64,000 nucleotides of DNA from Flavobacterium denitrificans DSM 15936 (GTDB lineage: Bacteria > Bacteroidota > Bacteroidia > Flavobacteriales > Flavobacteriaceae). The translations under genes and the position numbers were made by a program. The notes beneath the pieces are model-generated. The model saw nothing but the letters and a program-made list of their open reading frames with translations. It did no database searches and was not told where the DNA came from. Shown here in pieces: positions 32,364 through 40,098 of the stretch. The first letter of the stretch is position 1. Each line of letters opens with the position of its first letter. The stretch spans positions 558,001 through 622,000 of the forward strand of contig NZ_AUDL01000004.1 of assembly GCF_000425445.1 (NCBI RefSeq), written 5' to 3'.

Positions 32364-32397
32364 TAAAAAACCCGACAAAATTTAATCTTGTCGGGTT
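32364..32397 (-). terminator. Terminator of recA
   Basis: AACCCGACAA and TTGTCGGGTT pair around a 9-base loop; on the minus strand the stem runs into TTTTTTATTT. The same GTCGGGTT stem word is used after plsC. Confidence 0.88.
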
Positions 32398-32437
32398 CTG
32401 CTATTTTTTATTCTGTAACCTACAGATTTTTAAATAT

Positions 32438-33445
32438 TTAAGCGTTAGCTAATTCTTTCATATGTTCTTTGATTTTAGCTTCTAATTCATCTGCTAATTC
32501 AGGATTGTCTTTAATCAAAGCTTTAACAGCATCACGTCCTTGGCCTAATTTAGTATCACCATAGCTAAACCAAGATCCTGCTTTTTTAACAATATCAAAT
32601 TCAACCGCTAAGTCAAGAATTTCTCCCGTTTTTGAAACACCTTCTCCGTACATAATGTCGAATTCAGCAGTTTTAAAAGGTGGAGCAACTTTGTTTTTAA
32701 CGATTTTAACTTTAGTTCTGTTTCCAATTACGTTTTCTCCGTCTTTAATTTGAGCAGAACGACGAATATCTAAACGTACTGAAGCATAGAATTTTAAGGC
32801 ATTACCTCCCGTGGTAGTTTCAGGATTTCCAAACATTACACCGATTTTCTCTCTCAGCTGGTTGATAAAGAAAACAGTACAGTTTGTTTTGCTGATTGTT
32901 CCAGTTAATTTTCTTAAAGCTTGAGACATCAAACGTGCGTGAAGACCCATTTTTGAATCTCCCATTTCGCCTTCAATTTCACTTTTTGGAGTCAAAGCAG
33001 CAACCGAGTCAATTACTACGATATCGATAGCTCCAGAACGAATCAAGTTTTCGGCGATTTCTAAAGCCTGTTCTCCATTATCTGGTTGAGAAATGATTAA
33101 GTTTTCGATATCAACGCCTAATTTTTCAGCATAATTTCTATCGAAAGCGTGCTCAGCATCTATAAAAGCGGCAATTCCGCCTGCTTTTTGAGCTTCGGCA
33201 ATTGCATGTAAAGTTAAAGTGGTTTTACCCGAAGATTCTGGTCCGTAAATTTCAATAATTCTTCCTTTTGGATATCCATTTACTCCAAGAGCCAAATCAA
33301 CACCAAGTGAGCCAGAAGAAATCGTTTCTACCTCCACAATGGCTCTGTCGCCCATTTTCATTACGGTTCCTTTTCCGTAGGTTTTGTCAAGTTTATCAAG
33401 CGTTAGTTGTAACGCTTTTAATTTGGCTTCTTTGTCTGAACTCAT
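32438..33445 (-). CDS. recA: Recombinase RecA
   Basis: A 335-residue DNA-dependent ATPase for strand exchange and LexA-type coprotease function. Walker A is GPESSGKT (residues 68-75). [20 protein letters not shown] is the Walker B and adjacent block. [20 protein letters not shown] and [20 protein letters not shown] are the conserved L1/L2-region DNA-binding segments. The C-terminal domain is short and ends in EHMKELANA. Start and length match flavobacterial RecA. It has its own upstream TAnnTTTG boxes. No LexA gene is visible in the window. Confidence 0.97.
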   Translation of the reverse strand: MSSDKEAKLKALQLTLDKLDKTYGKGTVMKMGDRAIVEVETISSGSLGVDLALGVNGYPKGRIIEIYGPESSGKTTLTLHAIAEAQKAGGIAAFIDAEHAFDRNYAEKLGVDIENLIISQPDNGEQALEIAENLIRSGAIDIVVIDSVAALTPKSEIEGEMGDSKMGLHARLMSQALRKLTGTISKTNCTVFFINQLREKIGVMFGNPETTTGGNALKFYASVRLDIRRSAQIKDGENVIGNRTKVKIVKNKVAPPFKTAEFDIMYGEGVSKTGEILDLAVEFDIVKKAGSWFSYGDTKLGQGRDAVKALIKDNPELADELEAKIKEHMKELANA

Positions 33446-33495
33446 ATCTTTTTAAATTATCTTAATTGTTATTTTTTTGCATTTAAAGCGTAAAC

Positions 33496-33503
33496 CAAAA
33501 GTA
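33496..33503 (-). promoter_or_regulatory. -7 promoter box of recA
   Basis: TACTTTTG on the minus strand lies 50 bases upstream of the recA ATG. A second TAGTTTTG box occurs at 33546-33553. Either could serve; the nearer one gives a leader of about 45 bases. Confidence 0.5.
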
Positions 33504-33605
33504 AGAAATAACTTTCTTATTATTATTTATCTGACTTGTAAATTGCAAAACTACTTCTTTTTTTTGGAGTTTGGTTGTCACAAATTGTTACAAATTGCTA
33601 CAATT

Positions 33606-34118
33606 TTACTCTATAAATAATGCCTTTAGTTCTGTTGCATCAGAAGGCTTCATTTTTCCTGCAAGCACTAAACTCAACTGTTTACGACGCAAGGCAGCAT
33701 CAAAACGCTGAATTTCAAGTTCCGTTTCTGGAATAATTGCTGGAACTTCTACCGGTCTTCCAGTGTCATCAACAGCGACAAAAGTGTAAATTGCTTCATT
33801 CGCTTTTGTTCTGCTTCCAGACTCGCGGTCTTCTACCCAAACGTCAATAAAAACTTCCATTGAACTTTTGAAAGATCTTGAAACTTTTGCTTCGACTGTA
33901 ACGACACTTCCTAATGAAATGGCTCTGTTAAAAGCAACGTGATTTACAGAAGCAGTCACTACAATTCGGCGTGAATGTCTGCGGGCTGCAATACTTGCAG
34001 CGCGATCCATTCGGGCTAATAATTCACCGCCAAAAAGATTGTTTAAAGGATTTGTTTCGCTCGGTAAAACTAAATCTGTTAAAATAGTTATGGATTCTGA
34101 AGGGTGTTTTGCATTCAT
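33606..34118 (-). CDS. Acyl-CoA thioesterase (hot-dog fold)
   Basis: A 170-residue hot-dog-fold thioesterase of the YciA/BFIT-type group. The N-terminus MNAKHPSESITILTDLVLPS leads into the signature NPLNNLFGGELLARMDRAAS (Asn-Asn-x-x-Gly-Gly-x-x-x-x-x-x-Asp), followed by VTASVNHVAFNRAISLGSVV. Such enzymes hydrolyse acyl-CoA to free acid and CoA in the cytoplasm. I placed the start at 34118 because the frame from 34169 reads through an 18-bp perfect palindrome (34148-34165). The gene is the third in line after holB and the DoxX-like gene, but 94 bases separate it from the latter. Confidence 0.9.
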   Translation of the reverse strand: MNAKHPSESITILTDLVLPSETNPLNNLFGGELLARMDRAASIAARRHSRRIVVTASVNHVAFNRAISLGSVVTVEAKVSRSFKSSMEVFIDVWVEDRESGSRTKANEAIYTFVAVDDTGRPVEVPAIIPETELEIQRFDAALRRKQLSLVLAGKMKPSDATELKALFIE

Positions 34119-34147
34119 TTTTTTAATAATAAATTTGTTTTTGCCAC

Positions 34148-34165
34148 TCCCGATAGCTATCGGGA
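34148..34165. repeat. 18-bp perfect palindrome TCCCGATAGCTATCGGGA
   Basis: Self-complementary over its full length, between the DoxX-like and thioesterase genes. The CCCGATAGCTATCGGG word is a common intergenic element in flavobacteria. It has no T run, so it is a possible mRNA-processing or protein-binding site rather than a classic terminator. Confidence 0.6.
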
Positions 34166-34212
34166 TCACAGATTAAAATGATTAGTGGCTTATTTTTAAA
34201 TAAGGCTGATTT

Positions 34213-34596
34213 TTAATTCAGCCAGTAAACTGCCATTACGGCTGGGATAAAATAGATCACAATGGTTCTTGCACCATCATAATCTTTAGCTAATCTTTGT
34301 CCAAAAAGCATCATTAACAGACTGATGCAAGAAAAAATTGCACCGTAAAAACCAAATTCTCTGCCACTATTTAATAATAGCTGAATGGCACCAACAACGG
34401 ATAAAATCCCAGAAATAAGTTCTAAAATTAAAAGATGCAATAAGGCAAGAGGTACTTGATTTTTTAGTGGTGTATTGGCAAAATGACCTTTTAGCCATTC
34501 GACATTATCTTTCCAATAAAATATCTTTTCGTATGCTGATTGTAAAAACGTTATGGCCAAAAACGCCAAAATTAAGATAGAGGCAACATTATTCAT
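34213..34596 (-). CDS. DoxX-like membrane protein
   Basis: A 127-residue inner-membrane protein with four hydrophobic segments: SILILAFLAITFLQSAYEKI at the start, ALLHLLILELISGILSVVGA in the middle, then two further helices ending VIYFIPAVMAVYWLN. This is the DoxX/SURF4-like fold found in many Bacteroidota small membrane proteins. Some family members are quinone-related oxidoreductase subunits, but no partner is here. It lies 7 bases after holB and is probably co-transcribed with it. Confidence 0.75.
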   Translation of the reverse strand: MNNVASILILAFLAITFLQSAYEKIFYWKDNVEWLKGHFANTPLKNQVPLALLHLLILELISGILSVVGAIQLLLNSGREFGFYGAIFSCISLLMMLFGQRLAKDYDGARTIVIYFIPAVMAVYWLN

Positions 34597-34603
34597 TTTG
34601 AAA

Positions 34604-35752
34604 CTATTTTTTATGAATTAAACGAGTAAGTTTGATTGATAAATCGGTTAAAATTATTTTTGCATTTCCGTTTCTTTCAATGTGATACATCGCATCTGAA
34701 AGTTCTTTAAAAATTTCATGAATGTTATTTCCGTTTACAAAAGGCGCAAAATTTTCGAGTTTGAACTTGTCAACTTTTGGCTCGATATAAACTAAACTTG
34801 GGGTTTGGTAATTCAGCAATAATGCCTGACGAAACATTTCTATACAGAATTGAATGAATTTTTTTTGACTTTCGCGACCAAGACCTGCAATTTCTTCACT
34901 CCAGGAAATCAAGTCCTGAATGGCGGCCGCATTTCCTTTTGCTCTAAAAGCGGCGCGTACCCAATTCACAAACCATTGTTCAAATGGGTATTCAGAATCA
35001 TCTTCTTTCACTAAATGCATTGCTTTGTTGAAATTTCCCTGAGCCTGATGCGCGATTTTTTTTGCCAAATTTGGATCTACATTTTCTCGTGCAACTAATG
35101 CATCGGCAATTACTTTTTCAGGAAGTCCGTTAAAGTGAATTACCTGACAACGAGATCGTATGGTTTGAATAATATCTTCTTCGTTTTCAGAAATCAGAAT
35201 AAAAATAGTTTTATCCGAAGGCTCTTCTAGAAGTTTCAATAATTTGTTGGATGCGGCGATATTCATTTTATCGGCCATCCAAATAATCATGATTTTATAA
35301 CCGCCTTCATAGGATTTTAACGAAAGTGATTTTAAAACTTCCTGCGCATCTTCGACTCTAATTTCACCCTGTTTGTTTTGAACGCCTAAAATTTTGTACC
35401 AGTCAAACAAACCTCCGTAAGGCATTTCCTGAATAAATGTTCGCCAATCTTGAATAAAGTCTAAACTTTTTGGTTTGGTTTTGACATCTTCAGTTGTAAC
35501 TGTTGGGTAAATAAAATGCAAATCAGGATGCGAGATGTTTTGGAATTTTAAATTACAAGAATCATTTCCATTTTCGTTTTCATTGCCTGTGTTATTGCAT
35601 AAAATATATTGGGCATAAGCAATTGCAGTAGACAAGGTTCCGCTTCCTTCTGGCCCAATAAATAATTGTGCATGTGGAATTCGTCCTGATGATGCACTTT
35701 TTATCAAGTGACTTTTGATATAATCTTGACCTAAAATTTGAGAAAATTGCAT
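34604..35752 (-). CDS. holB: DNA polymerase III subunit delta'
   Basis: A 382-residue clamp-loader subunit of the replicative polymerase. The AAA+ core begins MQFSQILGQDYIKSHLIKSA and has a P-loop-like GPEGSGTLSTA. HPDLHFIYPTV, then LLEEPSDKTIFILISE and the sensor TIRSRCQVIHF, are characteristic of delta'/gamma proteins. The P-loop lacks the usual GKT, which fits a non-hydrolysing delta' subunit. The C-terminal helical domain ends LIHKK. A TTG-N17-TATCTTTG promoter sits immediately upstream, and the DoxX-like gene follows after 7 bases. Confidence 0.92.
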   Translation of the reverse strand: MQFSQILGQDYIKSHLIKSASSGRIPHAQLFIGPEGSGTLSTAIAYAQYILCNNTGNENENGNDSCNLKFQNISHPDLHFIYPTVTTEDVKTKPKSLDFIQDWRTFIQEMPYGGLFDWYKILGVQNKQGEIRVEDAQEVLKSLSLKSYEGGYKIMIIWMADKMNIAASNKLLKLLEEPSDKTIFILISENEEDIIQTIRSRCQVIHFNGLPEKVIADALVARENVDPNLAKKIAHQAQGNFNKAMHLVKEDDSEYPFEQWFVNWVRAAFRAKGNAAAIQDLISWSEEIAGLGRESQKKFIQFCIEMFRQALLLNYQTPSLVYIEPKVDKFKLENFAPFVNGNNIHEIFKELSDAMYHIERNGNAKIILTDLSIKLTRLIHKK

Positions 35753-35756
35753 GAAG

Positions 35757-35784
35757 CAAAGATATAAGAAAATGATGTAGTCAA
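35757..35784 (-). promoter_or_regulatory. Promoter of holB, nearly leaderless
   Basis: On the minus strand TTG (35784-35782) and TATCTTTG (35764-35757) are spaced by 17 bases; the box ends 4 bases before the ATG at 35752. Confidence 0.65.
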
Positions 35785-36124
35785 AAATTTTAGATTAAAA
35801 GATTATGAGTTGAATTTGGATCTTTATTTTGAGAGTGTTTTTTTTTTTAAACGCGATAAGGTGTCAACTTATTTTTGTTAATAAATTACTTCACGCGAGC
35901 AGATATGAAGACTTTTTTGTTAATATTTTTTTGTCAAAAACGATAAACGTAACTTTATTTTAGTTATTTAAGGATAATAATTCAAGGATTTTTATAGCTA
36001 TTATCTTACGGTTTTGATTTTAACAAATTTAACAAAACCCTCGTTAAAACGCACATTTTCTCGACATACGACTGGTTTTTAAGGTTTTTTTAAGTTTTTT
36101 TTTTGAAAAAACAAATCAATAAAG
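35785..36124. other. Divergent intergenic gap before the gliding locus
   Basis: About 340 AT-rich bases without a convincing gene, between divergent holB and the first exported protein of the gliding region. It holds long T tracts (near 35837 and 36100) and no strong hairpin or repeat that I could see. Confidence 0.5.
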
Positions 36125-36154
36125 TTGCGATTTAAGTTAATTTATATATTTTTG
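36125..36154 (+). promoter_or_regulatory. Promoter upstream of the gliding-locus genes
   Basis: TTG (36125-36127), 19 bases, then TATTTTTG (36147-36154) is a close match to the Bacteroidota -33/-7 pair. It ends 32 bases before the ATG at 36187. Confidence 0.7.
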
Positions 36155-36186
36155 TTTTCATCAACAACCAATTATAAATAGAATCT

Positions 36187-36639
36187 ATGAAAGGGAAAAT
36201 TATTTTATTAAGTACACTTTTTTTCTTGACAACTGCGGCTGTTTCAGCACAGGCAAAAAATGCTCCAAGAAGTATTATTAGTACAACAGCTCTTATCAGA
36301 AAATACCATGATCAAAAAGAATTGAGCGGTATGCAAAAAGGAGAACTTTTGGAATTATACATCGAGCGTATTAAAGTTTTAGTGAAAACCCTTCCTTACA
36401 TTGCTTTGGTTACAAAACCAGGTGTTACTATGGCCGACTTAGGTATTCCAGACGATAGCGAACACAAAAAAGTATTAGACAATCAAGCAGTAGGTACTAC
36501 AACTTTCTTAGATACAACTGTTGATTTCCAAAGAAAGATGATGCCTTATTCAGATAAAGGAAACTTGATTGCGGCAATTTTATTTTACGAAAGCACATTG
36601 AAATCATTACACGAGTTCAACGATTTGAATGAAATGTAA
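36187..36639 (+). CDS. Exported protein of unknown function upstream of the spr genes
   Basis: A 150-residue protein with a signal peptide (MKGKIILLSTLFFLTTAAVSAQ). The mature part is helical: KNAPRSIISTTALIRKYHDQ, then LSGMQKGELLELYIERIKVL and the tail KGNLIAAILFYESTLKSLHE. No known domain is recognised. It has the strongest promoter of this region and is followed by a hairpin (36727-36782) that may attenuate or end transcription before the next gene. Its position directly ahead of the sprC-D-B genes suggests, but does not prove, a role in gliding or type IX secretion. Confidence 0.7.
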   Translation: MKGKIILLSTLFFLTTAAVSAQAKNAPRSIISTTALIRKYHDQKELSGMQKGELLELYIERIKVLVKTLPYIALVTKPGVTMADLGIPDDSEHKKVLDNQAVGTTTFLDTTVDFQRKMMPYSDKGNLIAAILFYESTLKSLHEFNDLNEM

Positions 36640-36726
36640 TAAATAATATATTTTTAAAACCTCTTTTGGCTTGTTTTCGTAGATGATTTAGATTTTCGAA
36701 AAACATTTTAAAAGAAGGATAAAAAA

Positions 36727-36782
36727 TAACTCGTTCTCGATGTGTTCTGATATTTCAGAAAAAATCGAGATGAGTTTTTTCA
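36727..36782 (+). terminator. Hairpin with T run after the 150-residue protein gene
   Basis: AACTCGTTCTCGAT (36729-36742) and ATCGAGATGAGTT (36764-36776) form an imperfect 13-14-bp stem, followed by TTTTTC. It could separate this gene from the downstream locus. Confidence 0.6.
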
Positions 36783-36827
36783 TTTACGCATACCCAAATT
36801 TATTATTAACCCTAATACCCCCTTATC

Positions 36828-38117
36828 ATGAAAAAAATTACTCAAATGATCTGCGTTCTTTTGACAGTTACTAGTATGAGTGCTCAGCAAGAGAAAGGAA
36901 TTATGGGCTACAACAATTGGTTGAATAACTGGACCGAATTTAAGCCTAACAAAGTAGAGTATGGAGAAGCAAATCAAATTTTAGCAGGAAACATTTCTGT
37001 TAACACTAAATTGCTGAAGAAGAATGTGTATGTTTTACAAGGCAACGTTTATGTTACAAACAACGCAGTATTAACAATCGAACCAGGAACTTTAATTATT
37101 GGTGATTTCGAAACAAAAGGAACATTGGTAGTTACAAAAGGTGCACAAATTATTGCTGACGGTTTAGAAACTGATCCAATCGTATTTACTTCAAACCGTA
37201 GCCAGAAAAAAGCTGGAGATTGGGGTGGTGTTGTACTTCTTGGTGACGCTCCAATCAATAAATTTGGAAACGTTGGTTCTTACAACATGGATCTTGACCC
37301 AACACTTACTACTTATGGAGGTGATAATGTAAACGGGAATTCAGGTATTTTGAGATTTGTTAGAATCGAATTTGCAGGAAAAAAAGTTAAAGGTTTAGAT
37401 ACTTTCAATGGTTTAACTATTGCAGGTGTTGGCGCTAAAACTGTTTTAGATAACATTATGGTAAGCTACTCTGGTGGTGATTCATTTGCTTTCTTCGGAG
37501 GTGATGTAAATGCTACTAAATTAGTTTCTTACAAATCAATCAACGACGATTATAAATTTACTCAAGGTGTTCAATGCCGTTTATTTAACTCATTGGCAGT
37601 TAGATCATCTTATTTATCAAGTAACAAAGATGGATCTCGTTGTATGGAGGTAAAATCATTCGAAAAGAAAAGCGAAACAGATTTTACTAAAAAAACAACC
37701 CTTGTTGTTGCAACAAACATGACAATGTTGAATGACAGTGATAATATCAAAGCTGATATTCAAGCAGGTTTAGTAAAAGAGGCAATTTATGTTGCTGAGA
37801 CTGCAGCTCTTGAAATGAAGCGTAGTGTAATCTCTGGATTCAACCCGGCCGTTCTATTGGACAGTAAAACGGAAATCAATGAAGTTAATCTTAAAAAAAT
37901 CAAATTTGAGGAAATGTACTTTAACTTATGTAATGGAAACATCTTTACAGAGTACAATACAAACAATGAAGATTTAGAGAGTTGGTATGGAAACCCAGTG
38001 TTCTTTAACGTGATGTCACAAAGTGACAACAAAGAAACTTTCATTGATATTTACAATCCTAAGAAACCAGATTTCAGATTACAATTAGGAAAAATTACAG
38101 CGTCTAGCGGAAAATAG
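36828..38117 (+). CDS. Exported right-handed beta-helix-like protein
   Basis: A 429-residue exported protein (signal MKKITQMICVLLTVTSMSAQ). Repeated short strands with turns dominate: NVYVLQGNVYVTNNAVLTIE, GTLIIGDFETKGTLVVTKGA, DPIVFTSNRSQKKAGDWGGV, LRFVRIEFAGKKVKG. These match the 'pectate-lyase-like/T9SS-associated' beta-helix proteins of Bacteroidota, in which a GDWGGVVLLGDAPIN block is characteristic. It may be a surface or periplasmic protein; no C-terminal sorting domain is obvious. It precedes the small protein at 38215 by 97 bases and may be part of the same long transcript as sprC-D-B. Confidence 0.72.
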   Translation: MKKITQMICVLLTVTSMSAQQEKGIMGYNNWLNNWTEFKPNKVEYGEANQILAGNISVNTKLLKKNVYVLQGNVYVTNNAVLTIEPGTLIIGDFETKGTLVVTKGAQIIADGLETDPIVFTSNRSQKKAGDWGGVVLLGDAPINKFGNVGSYNMDLDPTLTTYGGDNVNGNSGILRFVRIEFAGKKVKGLDTFNGLTIAGVGAKTVLDNIMVSYSGGDSFAFFGGDVNATKLVSYKSINDDYKFTQGVQCRLFNSLAVRSSYLSSNKDGSRCMEVKSFEKKSETDFTKKTTLVVATNMTMLNDSDNIKADIQAGLVKEAIYVAETAALEMKRSVISGFNPAVLLDSKTEINEVNLKKIKFEEMYFNLCNGNIFTEYNTNNEDLESWYGNPVFFNVMSQSDNKETFIDIYNPKKPDFRLQLGKITASSGK

Positions 38118-38214
38118 ATAAGTTTAGATTTTTATTTCAGAGCGTAAATTTTATTAATAAAGTCCCCAGACACAATTTATGTCAGTCTCGTGACCAAATA
38201 AAGATCAGAACATA

Positions 38215-38622
38215 ATGGCCCCATCTATAAAAAAATATTTTATTTATATTATATTTTTGGTTTCGCCTATTGCAGTTTTAAAAGCACAAAGTAAATCAGG
38301 AAATACTTCTGATACTACTGGCATTGCATTGGCATGTAATAACCAAAAAACAGAAACGGCTGATAAAACAGTTATCAGCAAATTAGATAATTCTAATCAG
38401 TTAGCAGTAGAGCTATCCATCCCCAAGGATAGCTTTGCTATAGCTAGTGAAGCGAATGATCAGCAAACTACTTCTGAGTGCAAAGAAAATTCATCAATTA
38501 CTGCTTCTTATTCTGTTCTTGCGAAGGACATTATTGAGAACTATAAATATGATTTTTCTGAAACATTCATTGATATTTTGTTTTTTGAAAATATAGACTT
38601 AGCAAGAACAAGAACTATATGA
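38215..38622 (+). CDS. Small exported protein coupled to sprC
   Basis: A 135-residue protein with a signal peptide (MAPSIKKYFIYIIFLVSPIAVLKAQ, shown in full only as positions 1-25 in outline). The mature part is Ser/Thr/Asp-rich and apparently unstructured to about residue 95 (SKSGNTSDTTGIALACNNQK), then has a short acidic/hydrophobic end (ENYKYDFSETFIDILFFENI). I recognise no family. Its stop overlaps the sprC start by four bases (ATGA), which implies translational coupling and hence a shared role with sprC. Confidence 0.65.
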   Translation: MAPSIKKYFIYIIFLVSPIAVLKAQSKSGNTSDTTGIALACNNQKTETADKTVISKLDNSNQLAVELSIPKDSFAIASEANDQQTTSECKENSSITASYSVLAKDIIENYKYDFSETFIDILFFENIDLARTRTI

Positions 38623-40097
38623 TTCAGAAAACTACGCTATCTGTAATCCGATTTATTCTTTTTTTTAGTATTTTTTTATGTACTAAAACAAATAGCTATG
38701 CCCAAACAATAGTGCCTCAGCAGCTTGGTTATCCAAGAATTTGTGCTGGGCTTATTGTTGATGGCAAGCCTTTTAATGAATATAACGCAACTTTTAGCTA
38801 CGTTGATTTTCCTGCTGGAACTACTTTTGAAGTAGAGCTTTCAGACGATTTAGGAAGTTTCACAACTCCAACCGCTACTACCAAAATTTCATTTACAGAC
38901 AATCCGGCATTACAACAACAGACTATAAAATTTGCGGTTCCAACTAATTTGAAGGGATCTGATGTTTATAGCATGCGCATAAAAAGTAGTACTGGTAAAA
39001 CTAGTTTGAGCTTTAAAAACTCACAAGGTGTAACGTCTTTCCCTATTTACTACAGAACTTACGTCGAGACATTTTTTATTAATAATAAATTGTCGACAGC
39101 CACAATTTGTACAGGCGGAAGCTTGAGTTTGGAAATTTATAATCCAACTCCAACTGATGTTCCTTCTTCACCAGCAAACTACCCAAATCTTAAATACAAA
39201 TGGTTTAAAGATGATGTTGCAATTGCAGGACAAAGCGGTAAAACGTTATTAGTAAACGCCCCTGGTGTTTATTATGCACAAATTGATTACGGAGGATGTA
39301 ATGACGAGAATTTTAGTTCAAACCGAGTTACCGTTAGTTCATCTGCTTCAGGTACTGCTGTTACTATCGATTCAAGCTTAGGAAATCCATTTTGCTCAAG
39401 CGGATCAGGAACTGTTTTGACTGCAACTGCTGGAAATAGTTACGTTTGGAAAAAAAATGGAACTGTAATCACTGGAGCTACAAGCCGTAGTTATTCTACA
39501 AACGAATCAGCTGTTTATACGGTAGATGTTGATTTTGGAGGATGTAAATCAACAGGAACAATAGATCTTAAAGGAAATGGCTTTACAGCATCATTAAATG
39601 TCCCAGCAACCAACGTTATTTCCCCAGACGAAACATTAAGTGTTACGGTGACTACAAATGCAGTTAACCCAACTTTCCAGTGGTATCTTGGAAACAATGT
39701 AATTGCAGGAGCAAATACTAATACCTATTTGGTTGCAGCGCGTGGAAATTATAAAGTAAAAGTAAGTCAGGCAACAGGATGTGTTGTGGAGCAAGAATTG
39801 CCTTTTGCAGTAAGCTATGATAGTAATCCAGTAACTTCTGTAGAAAAAATTGCGAATATTATAAGCTTGAGCAGTTATCCGTATGACGTATGGGATATTC
39901 CGAGTGAATATAAAAACCCTGAAACTAGTGTTAAAATAATTAGTTCAAACGGAGACATGGTTCTTGATGTTGTCAACTATCAAGGCGACTGGCCCCCGTC
40001 TGGATCAATTGATATTAAAAATGTAAATCCAGTATATTACTATGTCATTCAATCAGGGACAGGTGAAAAAAAAGGATCAATAACTCTGATAAAATAA
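38619..40097 (+). CDS. sprC: Gliding motility protein SprC-like
   Basis: A 492-residue secreted or surface protein with a signal peptide ending SYAQ. The body is made of Ig-like beta domains with conserved Tyr/Trp pairs (PNLKYKWFKDDVAIAGQ; SYVWKKNGTVITGATS; PTFQWYLGNNVIAGAN). The C-terminus (about 420-492) reads SYPYDVWDIPSEYKNPETSV, VKIISSNGDMVLDVVNYQGD and ends YYYVIQSGTGEKKGSITLIK, closely echoing the type-B (gliding-motility-associated) sorting domain of type IX secretion cargo. In F. johnsoniae sprC, sprD, sprB and sprF form one operon; the position directly before sprD and sprB is the main basis for the name. sprD starts one base after its stop. Confidence 0.78.
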   Translation: MIQKTTLSVIRFILFFSIFLCTKTNSYAQTIVPQQLGYPRICAGLIVDGKPFNEYNATFSYVDFPAGTTFEVELSDDLGSFTTPTATTKISFTDNPALQQQTIKFAVPTNLKGSDVYSMRIKSSTGKTSLSFKNSQGVTSFPIYYRTYVETFFINNKLSTATICTGGSLSLEIYNPTPTDVPSSPANYPNLKYKWFKDDVAIAGQSGKTLLVNAPGVYYAQIDYGGCNDENFSSNRVTVSSSASGTAVTIDSSLGNPFCSSGSGTVLTATAGNSYVWKKNGTVITGATSRSYSTNESAVYTVDVDFGGCKSTGTIDLKGNGFTASLNVPATNVISPDETLSVTVTTNAVNPTFQWYLGNNVIAGANTNTYLVAARGNYKVKVSQATGCVVEQELPFAVSYDSNPVTSVEKIANIISLSSYPYDVWDIPSEYKNPETSVKIISSNGDMVLDVVNYQGDWPPSGSIDIKNVNPVYYYVIQSGTGEKKGSITLIK

Positions 40098-40098
40098 A

